Counted from the stretch's first letter, positions 23,046-33,745 are shown. The stretch: 64,000 nt of DNA from Galaxea fascicularis (GCA_948470475.1 OX419339.1:16087363-16151362), one strand, 5' to 3'. The notes: generated by a model from the sequence alone, not told the origin. Numbers and translations are program-made.

Positions 23046-23249
23046 TCAATTGACAGAATTTTTATTATGCCCCGCTTGCGTCAATTTACAGAGATTTCAT
23101 GATGCCCCGTTTGCGTCAATTTACAGAGATTTTATGATGTCCCGCTTGGGTCAATTTACAGAGATTTCATGATGCCCCGCTTGCGTCAATTTACAGAGAT
23201 TTTATGATGCCCCGTTTGCGTCAATTTACAGAGATTTTATGATGTCCCG
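23046..23249. repeat. 35-bp tandem repeat (about 5.8 copies)
   Basis: Units start at 23046, 23081, 23116, 23151, 23186 and 23221. The consensus begins TCAATTTACAGAGATTT and ends CCCCGCTTGCG, with few changes between copies. Each unit contains TTTACAGA, so the array multiplies the subterminal motif of the CACTA-like element. Confidence 0.9.
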
Positions 23250-23465
23250 TCATTTACAGACATTTTATATTAGAAGTCCACACATTAGAAAATCTTTGTA
23301 AAGGGTAGATTTACAAACATTTTAAACAGATTTTAAAATGTCTGTAAAATTCTAAGTCTTTCCTCTCGTTATAGCTCTTAGAATTTTACAGACATAATGA
23401 TTTCAACAACAAATCTCTATGTGAACATTTCTGACATTTCTGTAAACAGTCCAGATTTTCCAGTG

Positions 23466-23660
23466 AGTTGGTAGAGCATCGCACCGGAATCGCGAGGTCA
23501 CGGGTTCAAGCGCCGTTGAAGTCCTGAAATTTTTTCAGGCTTCTTTACACAATTGTAAAAATTGCGATCATAACTGCGACGATCATTCTTCATTTGATCT
23601 CATATCCGCCCAGTTCACATATGATTTCTTTCATATGCATCATTCAATAAATGTATTGTT
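23466..23660 (+). mobile_element. SINE, right part, with intact B box
   Basis: Continues the SINE of 20388-20421. GTTGGTAGAGCAT completes the A box region, GGTTCAAGCG at 23503-23512 is the pol III B box, and the acceptor-like GTTGAAG follows. A hairpin (CTGAAATTTTTTCAGG) and a body with ATTGCGATCATAACTGCGAC come next, then an AT-rich end. It is a tRNA-derived SINE, not a tRNA gene. Confidence 0.75.
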
Positions 23661-23661
23661 T

Positions 23662-24088
23662 TGCAATAATAATAACATGATTCGGTAACAAAAAATCGTC
23701 CTTCCTTTTCCATAGCCCAAATAATTTATCTAAAGCGCAAAGTGAATCAATTTGGATATTTATACCTCTATACTATACTATATTTATACCTCTATACTAT
23801 GATGATGGGACAAGATACAAAGAGATGTTCAAGGGATTCGTCCACAGTTCCACAAAAAGAACATTCTGAGGAACCCACCTTACCCATTTTCTTTAAAAGG
23901 ATATTTGCAGTTAAAAATCTATGGAGAATTTTATATTGAAATTCTCGGGACTTTGTATCCAGAGCAACCTTGAAAGGTAAGCTGTAAATTTCTTTCCACT
24001 CTAGAAAATGTTCACGAAACAAATCTGTGTATCTTTGTTGGCCTGTTGGTGTTGTTGTAGATTTCAGATCCACATAGACGCCTTTAGA
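23662..24088 (-). mobile_element. L1-like LINE ORF2 C-terminus
   Basis: The frame from about 24085 down to 23792 reads REFQYKILHRFLTANILLKK, then a Cys-x2-Cys pair and LEHLFVSC. This is the zinc-binding region at the end of L1/Tx1-type ORF2. A small duplication (TATTTATACCTCTATACTAT twice, 23755-23800) breaks it. A further C-terminal piece with LFGLWKRKDDF follows on the same strand near 23690-23740. The 5' side is cut off at about 24090 by a repeated segment. Confidence 0.7.
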
Positions 24089-24091
24089 AAT

Positions 24092-24489
24092 GGCACCTTT
24101 TTAGCACTTTAATTTACACTTCAGAGTTAATTCTCTGTTCCACCACTTGTACGTGTTTATATTGCTACGCGGCACAACATATATATGTACCCTTACTCTC
24201 TCTTCGCCGCGATTCACCACCTCAATCGTCCCCGACTTTCTCTGTCCGACCTCGTAGCTTAGTCGGCAGAGCAACGGTAGATCTAATCCGGAGGCCGTGG
24301 GTTCGATTCCCACCGAGGTTATAAGAATTTTTTCTTTGCCTCGTGTGGTTCCCTGATACCCTTTACTAGGGCTAACGACAAGTGGGTTTTTCAGGGGTTT
24401 CTATTAGCACTTTAATGTACACTTCACAGTTAATTTTCTGTTCCACCACTTGTATGTGTTTATAGTGTTACGCGGCACAACATATATAG
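24092..24489 (+). repeat. About 90-bp direct repeat around a SINE head
   Basis: The segment from TAGCACTTTAAT through TTCCACCACTTGTA to CGCGGCACAACATATAT occurs at about 24092-24180 and again at 24403-24489 with a few changes. A tRNA-like SINE head lies between the copies and a different one follows the second. The unit may be the 3' body of the first SINE type, present twice. Confidence 0.65.
24248..24404 (+). mobile_element. tRNA-derived SINE (GACCTCG head)
   Basis: The 73-nt head at 24248-24320 folds as a tRNA acceptor stem (GACCTCG with CGAGGTT), with A box TAGCTTAGTCGG and B box GGTTCGATTCC. The anticodon arm does not pair properly, so a working tRNA is unlikely. A body with GGGCTAACGACAAGTGGG follows. 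Confidence 0.7.
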
Positions 24490-24520
24490 CGTGAATGCCT
24501 GAATCGCTCGTACTATCTTT

Positions 24521-24975
24521 GCCGACCGGTTGGCTCAGTGGTAGAGCACCGGACTGCTGTGCGGGAGGTCGGGGGTTCAAGCCCCGGCCGGACCAACACT
24601 CAGGGTCTTTAAATAACTGAGAAGGAAGTGCTTCCTTTGTAATGACATCTGCAAATGGTTAGACTTTCTGGTCTTCTCGGATAAGGACGATAAAACTGGA
24701 GGTCCCGTCTCACAGTACTGGTGTGGGACGTTAAAGAACCCACACACTGATTGGAAAGAGTAGGGGACGTTTTACGTAGTCCCCGGAGTGATGGTCTATC
24801 TGTTCTGGGGGCACCTGTGTTGATCCTACTATTCATTCAAATGAGATTGTAAACTGCGTGGCTGCAATTTGCGCCTAAAAAGCAGTCTGGCAAAGTCCCC
24901 CAAAAAGTGTTTTGAGCCCTTTGGATAATAGCGCTATATAAATCCTCATCATTATCGTTATCATCATTATAATAA
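24521..24975 (+). mobile_element. tRNA-derived SINE, near full length
   Basis: The head GCCGACCGGTTGGCTCAGTG has A box 24531-24541 and B box GGTTCAAGCC at 24574-24583. A body of about 300 bp ends with AGCGCTATATAAATCC and a tail of CATTAT-type simple repeats. A second, minus-strand copy lies at 57057-57459 and shares the head and the first two thirds of the body. Confidence 0.85.
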
Positions 24976-25006
24976 AACTCTACATACGCACGGCCGTGCG
25001 TAAATA

Positions 25007-25331
25007 GGCCGTTTCGGAGTTGCGCAGCGAACTTGGGAGAGTTTCAAATTTGAAGTAATCAATAAATTGACACCATCACATGAAAGATAACATTGGTCGT
25101 TTCACCAAGTTTGCTTCTTTTAGGTTGAACAGACGCTGTCACAAAATCAGAGACATTTGTATGATTTTGAACCATGCTTCAAGGTCCATAACTTGGTCTC
25201 TGTTAAACCTAAAAGAATAAAACGTGGTCAAACGATCAATCTCAATGTTATCGTTCATGTGATGGTGACAATTTATCGATTACTTTAAATTTGAATCTCG
25301 CCCCAGTTCCCTGCCTAACTCCGAAACGGCC
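25007..25331. mobile_element. TA-flanked MITE (GGCCGTTTCGGAGTT termini)
   Basis: A 325-bp element with GGCCGTTTCGGAGTT at the left and its complement at the right, TA on both outer sides. A second inverted pair (TTGACACCATCACATGAAAG and TTTTAGGTTGAACAGA with complements) fills the inside. Part of the interior also occurs at 22480-22645. Confidence 0.8.
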
Positions 25332-25821
25332 TACAAGATGATGACGTATGCAATTGCATTTTAGCTGCAAAGTTCCCGTCCATCGAGTTTAGCTGCGAGT
25401 TCCCGTCGCTTACTTTCCGACATTCTTCCCAACAATAGTTACAACAATGGAAGAAACAAGCGAAGAACTTCCAGACTTCTCCCTTGGCTTTGACTTTCAA
25501 CCGGCAGCAAGCCGCCAGGCAAGAGCGCTGAACGAAAACGAATGGGAAGCTGACCAGGCGCGTTTCCCAATATCCCAATAAGATCTGCAACATTTGAAAA
25601 ATTTTCATTGATTTGAACAAGCAAATTTGCATGAAAAATTTGAGATTAACCAGATTAAGCATTCTCGCTCAAACTAGACTATGTAGTGTGGTGTGTTTTC
25701 AACCAGCCAACAGGAACTTCTCTTTTCCTTCATCTCGCATTGATGAGAATTCTTTAGTCACTGACAAATATAACCAGCTGTCGCGCACAACTTTGCTTTG
25801 CAACTTTTTGCTGCTATGTTA
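25332..25821. other. Intergenic, no gene seen
   Basis: Overlapping frames on both strands of up to 115 codons occur here, but neither has a recognisable motif, and they exclude one another. No promoter or element end was found. Confidence 0.4.
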
Positions 25822-26007
25822 TTAAAGAATTGGTTCATACTTTTAGCTGTGCGCCAATCGAGTTATGGAGTTATGGAGGTTAGAAGTTAGCTAGAATTGT
25901 ACTCGGCTCACTCCTCGATCAACTCTTACGCTTCTCTCTTGCTCTCCAAACTTCCCGCGTGCATCCATAACTCCATATAAGCACGTTAAGCATGAACCAA
26001 TTCTTAA
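25822..26007. mobile_element. MITE with TTAAAGAATTGG termini
   Basis: The left end TTAAAGAATTGGTTCATAC pairs with the right end GCATGAACCAATTCTTAA. An inner pair based on GGAGTTATGGA lies close to each end. A TTAA-type target is possible because both ends carry TTAA or a near copy. 186 bp, non-coding. Confidence 0.7.
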
Positions 26008-27140
26008 ATACCCTACAAGCTGTAGGCGATTAGCGTGACTGATGTTCTTACCAAGTTCTGACGTCATCCGTGCGTTATCAGAGTACACAAGCAGTCTCAA
26101 ATGAAATCTATTTGTTTTAAATATTGTTATTTTTACTTTCTTTGACTCGTGACATCATTCATGCGTCTATGCTTTAATCACAAAGTCGTCCAGACCAGTC
26201 GAAACGCGAGGTTTACACCCTTGATTGTATAATTTCAATTACATCATTACTTCTTCAAACTAGAGTTCATCGCTTTTCACCCTCGAATATAACCAGGTTA
26301 ATTTCTATGGAAATCAGAAATTGATCTTCTTAATCAAGGTTAGAGAGCGACGAAAAATTCTCCACTCCAATTAGAACAGCTCTTGCGGGTTATGACGTTA
26401 TCCAAGGCAATTAGACAGGACAATCACGTGGTCGGCGTCGCACTATGTACAGTATCAGGCAGCTGCACCTTTTTCTAACGCTTTTATTATGAGCATCCGG
26501 TGAGGGGGAGTGGCGGGGGGGGGGGGGGTGGTTGGGTTGGCATGGAGTTCAGAGTCTTTCTCGTTCCGAGTAATCACGAAGCTCTTTGGAACCTCTAATT
26601 TCATTGGCCCCACATGGCACAAAGTTCTATTGTTTCAGGGATAGGGTCCATTGTGTTTTTTTGTTTGTTTGCATTGTGTTTTCTCAACCAATCCTGTGAG
26701 ACGTTCCGAGAGCTTCGTGGGGGCCCCTCGTTCGTGATGTTTTAAAGCGTCAGTACATTCGAATCCTCGATGCATTCGTTTAATTTACGAGTTTCGAAAC
26801 AAACGCACATCTAAGGTGGAATCTTCGTTTAAATTTCAGTCATTAATATACCCCTTGCGTGCTATTAATTATTTGCGAAACACAAAACAGCCATCTCGTA
26901 TTTCGCAGGGGCTTCTGGGTAAATACCGACCTCGGTTCCCTTGCCGGGTTTAATTTTAACGCATCTTTTGCCCAACATTTTGCAATCGTTTGAACGCCCT
27001 CTGCCAAAATCGAACAACATTCACCCAACAATGTTGGGCGAGGTTTTATCAACCTGTTGCGTTCGTTTACACGGGGCTTTGGAGAGTTAAATGGTCACTT
27101 GGATCGTTGATAAGGGGTCAGCAAAAGATTGGTCACTATA
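26008..27140. other. Intergenic with a poly-G run and hairpin
   Basis: No gene. A G-rich run lies near 26500-26530. The stretch 26966-27040 holds CCCAACATTTTGCAA and CCCAACAATGTTGGG, inverted repeats that suggest another old MITE, but its ends could not be set. Confidence 0.4.
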
Positions 27141-27508
27141 GGGATTATGACGGTTTTCAACGCCATCTTGTTTGAGTAGGCACGCGTGTCGGAAATAATA
27201 CTAGTTGTATGGGAGTGCGATGTAAAAACCTTGAATGATGAAAAAAGTATGAATTGTAGATTTTAGTCGCTAGCCAAAGGATTTTGCTGACAACATCTGA
27301 GGGTCTTACCTGCACTAGAATATAAGCGGTGGGATCTGTAATTTCCCATACATTTGTCTGTAATTTAATACGTATGCTTCAGACAAAGTCTGCGCACGTA
27401 AATTGCAGACAACTGCATGGAAAATTTAATTAGACACCCATACAAACAATGTTATTTCCGACACACTTGCCCACCCAAACAAGATGGCGTCGAAACCGTC
27501 ATAAGGCC
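27141..27508. mobile_element. TA-flanked MITE with about 60-bp termini
   Basis: The left arm (27141-27200) begins GGGATTATGACGGTTTTC; the right arm (27446-27508) is the complement with small changes. TA stands on both outer sides. 368 bp, non-coding. Confidence 0.8.
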
Positions 27509-29830
27509 TATTAGCTGAATTCGCTTGAGAGATGGGGTTTAAGAAAATGCAGGTTTTGTTGTTGAAATTAAAGATTCAGCCATTCCACTGAATCGGTTAC
27601 TGAAAACGTAAACCCGGTACTTATTCACCGCATCTGAAACAATGCATCTAAGAAATGAAAATCGTTTATTACGTGAGGTCTCCGCAAATGTCAGAATTAT
27701 TGATTAATTTGAGAAGACCCTAAAATTGACTTGGCATGTTTCCATTATTTTATTGATTCTGGCAGTGTTTCTAATTGTGTCGGGCTAGGTACGCTCAGTC
27801 AGGTTTTACTTTCATCTTGAGCTCACTCGTGTGTAAACAAAATTCTGCGGAAATTTAGAATGACCTTTGTGCTTGATGCCCAGTCTACTTCCGACACTTT
27901 GTGTTTTCATTTCTTTCATTTTTAACCCAAATTAAATGTTCTTTAAAATTTTGGTCACGTTTTTCCGGGTTGTTGTTTTTTATTTTCTTCAGAGCATTGT
28001 GCGTATGCCGTTTTACTTTTGAAGGGGGAGGTACCAAGATTTATAATTGATTCTAACAATGTCTTACGACGTATTCTGGCATATGGAGTATTTGTGTGAA
28101 GCCTTAATTTATTCAATACACTTTTCATACATTTTTTTTTTATTTGAAAAGTAAGACTATTTGAAAGACGTCTCTTCACAACCCAAACTTTTGTTTCCCC
28201 GAGATGTTTAGTCTCTAACAATTGATGAATAAAAAAATCTAGCAACGGTCGTATCGCACATATCGTATCGCTCGTCCCAGTCTCCTTATACCAACTCATC
28301 AGTTTGGTGGTGAATATCAGATATGCTCATTTTGTTTGTTTTATTGTATTGAAGACATTATCAAACGTTTTTAGTATATCTAATTTTCAACATCAGTTTT
28401 CGAACCTTGTCTCACTCTCATGATGTAAATAATAGCCCGTGCAAGAAAAATACGGCATTTACAGCCCTGCGAAGTTCCCCGTCAGCTCCGTTTTTCAATA
28501 TTGATGTTATTCTCTGTGCACAGATGTTTGACCTTCAGCCATTCATGGTTATTATCACAAATTCTAGTCACGTTTCCGGCAGCAGTCACCGTCCGTTAGT
28601 CAGTCTATTGCCTCGTTCTGTTTGGACGTAAATGTTTTTGTGAATTTATTTAGATTCGCTTCATACTTTTTAAAGACATTTTTCACAATTTCTTTATCTG
28701 ATTTTGGCTAGTATAACTGGCCTTTATGTACGCGTAAATCATGGCGACTTTAATTTATTTACTATTTCCTCGACTTATTTTATGTAAACAACAACCTGAC
28801 AAATACGGCTTTTCGCAGACCTCTGCAGTGTTCCGATCGCGACCCATTTGTTTTTTTAATTTTGGTATTTTGTCGAGAAATTACATCTGCTCTTCTTTGG
28901 TCAATATTGGGTATGTTGTTATGAAATTCTAGTCACGTTTTTGACTGAGAAGCTATTGTCTAAGTTTTCATCAACCAGTTATTACACCTTACCAGATTTG
29001 GGTAATATCCATTATTGCTGATGATAGAAATGTGCTACTATACTATGATTAAAAAGCAGAAACGGCTAAAACCGTAAATTGTTTTTGTAGTTCTGCTACA
29101 TTATATGTCTTGCCTTGGGCTTCTTCTAGAATTGCATAAAATGTTTAGTTATCAGTAAATCTATAAATAATGTTTTACATTCGCTCTACATCTGAGTTTG
29201 AAGATGAACTTGATTTGCAGTGAGAGTATTGGTACTAAGAAGTTTGGAAGTTTTTTTTTTATGTGAAATGGTCTTGAATGTCGTGTGCGAGCTAGACTTT
29301 GAAGATACTCATACAATTGAACACCTTCTTAAAAAAAAGAAAAATCTTAAGCTTAACGTTTTTCTTGTGGCCTAACGCAACTGAAAAATAAGACGTAAAT
29401 TGCAAAAACGCTTTGTGCTGGTTAGGTTCCTGCGGCGATCTCTATCATACTTTCTGTAGTTTTAAGGGTGAGTTTGTTGATCTGAAATTCAAATAGAAGT
29501 TATTAAACAAAAATAATTTTCAGTGGTCATCTCTCTTGATCAATATTTTGAAACTGAAATTCGGTAGTTCTCTTTTGGCAGTGAAATGATCAATACGAAA
29601 GCAGACAAATTATGCCAGTCTCGTCTTGAAGAGGTTTCCGACATGTCCATCCATTCATTGTTTCCGGCAAAGTAGAGGTTGACAGTGATTGTTTTGCCGA
29701 AAAAAAGGCTCCGACATCAAGCCGGGCATTTATGTTAATGTTTTTATTGACGTCTTCAGGCCTTGGGGGTAATGCGTTGGTCGATTAAATCACTGATATT
29801 GTACCGCTGTTCCGCTGAAAACATGAGCAG
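27509..29830. other. Intergenic; doubtful 114-codon frame and old duplication
   Basis: A minus-strand frame at 27955-28299 starts with ATG and codes for 114 residues rich in Lys, Arg and Ser, but no motif, promoter or paralogue supports it. Two segments, about 28440-28575 and 28790-28938, look like an old duplication: both contain AAATACGGC near the start and both end in AAATTCTAGTCACGTTT. No other feature was seen. Confidence 0.35.
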
Positions 29831-29834
29831 AATC

Positions 29835-29870
29835 TATATAAGTTGAATTAATAAAACCCTCACTCAGTTG
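29835..29870 (+). promoter_or_regulatory. Putative TATA box and initiator of copy C
   Basis: TATATAAG at 29835-29842 is followed 29 bases later by CACTCAGTTG, an initiator-like TCAGTT at 29864. The predicted 5' UTR is about 115 nt. The TATA to TCAGTT arrangement is repeated at copy D. Confidence 0.6.
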
Positions 29871-29980
29871 TGCCTCTGATCTTTGCGCTGAGCATCAAAG
29901 GTTCGTAAAAGACTGTATTTCGACAATTCTCGACAAGGAACAAGACCAAATCGCGTCTGGTTCTATTTGACGAGAAGGTC

Positions 29981-30304
29981 ATGGAAATATCGTCAACACA
30001 GAAAATCTTCTATGGACATGTGGCAAACATCTCTCGTGATAGATGCAGATTGAGTAAAGCAGAGCGCGCCCGAAGAAGCCGTGAGATGTTTTGGAGAAAG
30101 GGTTCCAAAATACTTCCAGACTACTTCCCGCCTGACTTGCACAAGAGCAAAACTTTTTGTCATCAAACAGCTATCTCCTTTAAAAGGAAAGGAGGCTTAG
30201 TAAAGCAGTATTCATGGGAGAAAGAAGAAAACGGACAATTTGAAGCACAAACAATCGCTGAATCTTGGATGATGTACTTTGGCATCGAGGCCCGTGACTC
30301 GTGA
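29981..30304 (+). CDS. FPDFF-motif family protein, copy C (107 aa)
   Basis: Single exon, ATG at 29981, TGA at 30302-30304. It is the shortest copy. The core is ILPDYFPPDL (LPDYFP at residues 45-50) and the C-terminal motif WMMYFG at 96-101 has six extra residues after it. The N-terminal LPTIxE motif is missing; in its place is a strongly basic stretch, RLSKAERARRSREMFWRK, at residues 23-40. That could be a nuclear localisation or nucleic-acid contact patch, though this is inference. No signal peptide or membrane segment. AATAAA occurs near 30565. The weaker core and lost N-terminal motif make it the most diverged of the W...FG group. Confidence 0.7.
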   Translation: MEISSTQKIFYGHVANISRDRCRLSKAERARRSREMFWRKGSKILPDYFPPDLHKSKTFCHQTAISFKRKGGLVKQYSWEKEENGQFEAQTIAESWMMYFGIEARDS

Positions 30305-31679
30305 CATTCGTCTTGTCAATACCGATGATTGTTTCCTTTGTACAACTGTTTGCATTTTCCAACAGTTGCTGAAAACGTTTTAGTTCGTGCTGAAAGAACC
30401 ACAATCACGACACTGCATCTAGAATGAAACATAAGCAAACTTTTAAGTCTCACATAATCAATAGAGATAAGCTTACATAACTTGAAACTTCTACTATGTT
30501 ATCGGTCGACAGAATACCCATTTGCCTGTAATTTATGTTCTACTCTGTCAGTCTACTTTAGATTAAAAATAAATGTACATTTTTTGAAAAGGAATTTAAC
30601 AAATTTGTTGGTGAGCGTTTGTCTTTTTGTCGCCTCGGCCCACTCGATCTCTTACGTCGCCGCGGCAGTCTGTCCAGCGCTGCTCTTAGCACGTGGGCAG
30701 AGTGAACATGTGTTGGCAAGCACTAATTTTGTTGATAAAATGAAGAGGGCGAACTTTTAATGAACATTTCTTTCCCTAGGAAAAAAAAGTCATGCCACGA
30801 GGGATTTTCGGTGCCTTTTAAGGGATGCTATGTTTTTGAAGGTTGCCAATTGTAAAACTTTCGCAAAATTACCCTTTGAAGACTGAGCGACAGAGGGGAA
30901 AATGTATGTGCTGAAACCCCTATTCAGAGACCTTCAGACTGATTTTTAAATGAAGACCGATCAGTACTTAAATAACCCTGGAAAGGAACGTCTACGAAAG
31001 GTTCTCCATTGAACTAGAAATAACGTCTGCCTAGCTTCTTTCAAGCGATAGTAGAGCGCATTTACGAACACTGGTAAGAACAATGTGGCAATTCTGTGCA
31101 GACAATTTCCGAAGTTGTTTTTGTGTTTACCATTGATTATTATTTATACATAAATATCTTTAGCTGAGCTCTCCTGCTTTTGGAGAACCTACTGCAAGTA
31201 ACAGTCCGCCAACATAGTGGAAGGATTTCTTACTTGTTCTATTGAAATTGCAAATATCACAGCCTTGATCGCAAATGGTTTGCATTTATCTATTAAGGGG
31301 TAATCAGATATTATCGTAAGTGAGAATCACTCGAAAATGTGATTTATTCCGGTCAGGATGATATCTAGATACAATGTGTTGTCTGACCGGAAAACAAATC
31401 TTTGGATACTCACGCCAAACAATATGGAGAAGTCGCGGGGAGAACAATTTTAAGAAAGTTAAAATTAATATCTGATTTGCAATTTGCAATTTACAAACAA
31501 CTAGCAGTTGAAAAACTCATGCAGACAATACAATGAGGTTTTTAAAAAAATATAATATCGTAGTAGTTATTCTTTCTTCCTCCTTATGCCTAGCTGGTTT
31601 GCTTTACGAGTTTCAAAAAAGATGAATCTGTAGACCGAAAATCAAACAGATTTAGAAGTTCTCCTTTACATATTCATTG
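30305..31679. other. Intergenic, no gene seen
   Basis: 3' flank of copy C followed by AT-rich sequence. A frame at 30482-30760 has a hydrophobic part but no ATG or family match, so it is not supported. No repeat ends were found. Confidence 0.45.
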
Positions 31680-32046
31680 GGGAGTTTTAGCTGCGACGAC
31701 GACGATGCCAACGAAAACGTCACCTCAAAATAAAACTTCACTTAAATCTCTCTGGCGATTATTGAAATTTGTCTGACTTGGAAAATTCTGACGAACTGTT
31801 CAGAAACTAAAATACTCTAAAAGGCATTAAAGCAAGGAAAAGAAAGGAAACTTTTCCTCCATGCGCTCACGTTCTTGAGAAAACCTAAAATTTGGTCAGT
31901 CTCACGTCGTTGTTTTGTAGAGGACGGCAAAGAAATGTCCCGAAATGTAAAATGCACGCGTCCAGAGCGATTTGTTTTGCTCATCAAGCCTATTGTTTTG
32001 TCGAGTTCTCGTTGCCGTTGCCGTCCTAGTTGCTAAACTAATTCCC
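31680..32046. mobile_element. MITE with GGGAGTTTTAGC / GACGACG termini
   Basis: The left end GGGAGTTTTAGCTGCGACGA, with further GACGATGCCAACG, pairs with CGTTGCCGTTGCCGTCC and AGTTGCTAAACTAATTCCC at the right. The arms are 35-40 bp with several changes. 367 bp, non-coding. Confidence 0.65.
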
Positions 32047-33276
32047 TATTTACTCATTGTAGCGGGTACATTAAAAGCATGAAAGCTCGTTGAAGGTTGG
32101 TATTAAGCAGCACGATAAGCTGAGAGAGCGTTCAAGAATTCTATTTTGTCTCTAACCTGCAATCAGGCCCCCCTCTTGTGTATTGCCTTAGACTTACGCG
32201 CTGCCGATTTGACCGCGTTCAGAAAAAAAGAACTCCCTAATCACATGTTATTTGTCATTATTCTCTGCACAGCAAAATCATTTATTGTTGTGTGCAAAGT
32301 ATCAGTTACGTCGACTACGTTTTAATCGGTTATGCATTATTTCACGGACTTCTCTGTCAAACCACATTTCACTAATTTAATCCACGGGGCTCCCATGTGA
32401 AAACCATGAGTGTGATATTTTTAAGAGAACCTCGAGGCATAAGTATTACGTTTAGTGGGCTTCTCTCTAATATGATTTTGTCCGCAAGAGACACTTATTC
32501 CGGCGACGTAGTCACATTTCCTTTCATTTTGTTTGAAACCCTAGCAGCGGTCATATTAGATTTTAACACACTGAGCCAACAAATCATGAAAGTTAAGAGG
32601 ATCCCCCCTATCTCAGCTGAAACAGAAAGGAATTACTTTCTCCGTCCACTACTTTTTTCATGTATAAACAGTAAGTAACAGTAGCCTCTGATTTAATTTG
32701 TTACTGTGCGTAGATTTGTATGCTTGGCCGGTATAGACGCAAGGGTGAATCTCAGCGCGCTTTCCCGCCTCGCTAAATGCTCGCACCTGGCGTGTGTTTC
32801 TCGAAACTCTGAAGACATTCCGGGCCCGAGAAGTATTTTAGAGTTGATACTAGCTTATAGGGCCAACTAGCCCAATGTATTTCTCAGCTTGTTGAGAGTA
32901 TTAAGTGTCGACTGAATTCCTAATAATAAACGTAATGTATACGAAATAGTTTTTTAGAAACGCGCGCCCTGGCTTCCCTTTTCCCTTCTGCCACGTGCGC
33001 AGGCTATACGTAATAGAAAATACAGCTTACGCAGAAGACCTCAAAGCGCTTTGATAAACCTTTTCTGTGTGTGTGTCATGAAAATGTTCTAAACACGCTA
33101 AAGAAGAAAGACAAGCTATCGTCATTTGAGATTATTCGAATGAATATAAAAAAGGTATTGTGGTTACATTTCAGTTTTTGGTATCCTCTCCGTAAGGTTA
33201 AAAATACGAAATCCGCAGAAAAATATTTTAACTCTAAATCTTTTTGTTCACTGTAAATGCTCATTCATTTGGCATT
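32047..33276. other. Intergenic, no gene seen
   Basis: A 93-codon plus-strand frame at 32397-32678 starts with ATG but shows no family or domain motif. Nothing else was recognised. Confidence 0.4.
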
Positions 33277-33745
33277 TAATAATAATAATAATAATAATTA
33301 CAATAATAATGCGCTTTATTTGACCATCTTATAAGTGAAAAAATACAATGGCGATACAATATTAAAAATGTGAGAAAAAAGGCAAATAATAATCGTAATA
33401 ATATGTTCAAAACTATGTACATATACAGACATAAATATATAAAAGTTATATTCCACAAAGTTTATGAGCTCCTGGTATGAAGGAACGTTGGTGCCTGTCG
33501 GTTCCCGACATTTCGATATATGTGCTTCTCCTAGATCTTAAATTATATTGATTTTTTGGTGCCTATTTAACAAAAACGTTGTTTGGGTTAGATTCGTCCT
33601 TTAGAATTTTTTCAAATTCTCGTTTGGTAGCAGTGCTCCTTCTCTCATGAAGCGCAGGGAGGGCAGTTCTTGGTACGCCAATAATACTAAGGCTACGGTC
33701 TTGAACTCGTTGGACTTTGTGTTCCCCGGTTTGCGTGCCAGGCGA
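33277..33745 (-). mobile_element. LINE 3' end (ORF2 C-terminus, UTR, ATT tail)
   Basis: On the minus strand from about 33740, the frame reads RVQDRSLSIIGVPR, then LHERRSTATKREFEKIL, then after a stop NQYNLRSRRSTYIE and RHQRSFIPGAHKLC. This is the pattern at the very end of many LINE ORF2 proteins (CR1/RTE-like). A UTR follows, ending in a run of ATT/TAA triplets at 33277-33300. The copy is cut off upstream, as is usual for LINEs, and carries at least one stop. Confidence 0.7.

Larger units (their letters stand above)
20422..23465. mobile_element. CACTA-like non-autonomous DNA transposon
   Basis: A 3.04-kb element inserted in a SINE. The ends are CACTGGAAA at 20422-20430 and TTTCCAGTG at 23457-23465, and pairing continues imperfectly to about 28 bp, to GTTTACAGA. 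AGT flanks both sides (20419-20421 and 23466-23468) as a 3-bp target duplication. Inside both ends the octamer TTTACAGA or its complement TCTGTAAA recurs many times, most densely at 20445-21040 and 23080-23400. CACTA/EnSpm elements have CACT(A/G) termini, 2-3-bp duplications and subterminal repeats that bind transposase. No transposase frame was seen. Confidence 0.75.

Noticed and set aside
24101..24313. 70-codon minus-strand frame
   Set aside because: It is the reverse of a SINE head plus the repeated body unit; no independent evidence for coding.
24248..24320. tRNA gene with a paired acceptor stem
   Set aside because: The seven-pair acceptor stem fits, but the anticodon arm is mispaired and a SINE body follows directly.
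24521..24595. tRNA gene
   Set aside because: The A and B boxes are good, but the acceptor and anticodon arms do not form a proper tRNA, a long SINE body follows, and a second copy exists at 57459 on the other strand. It is a SINE head.
27955..28299. 114-codon minus-strand frame with ATG
   Set aside because: No motif of the FPDFF family, no promoter, no recognisable domain. Length alone is not enough.
32397..32678. 93-codon plus-strand frame
   Set aside because: Starts with ATG but has no domain, no family motif and no supporting context.
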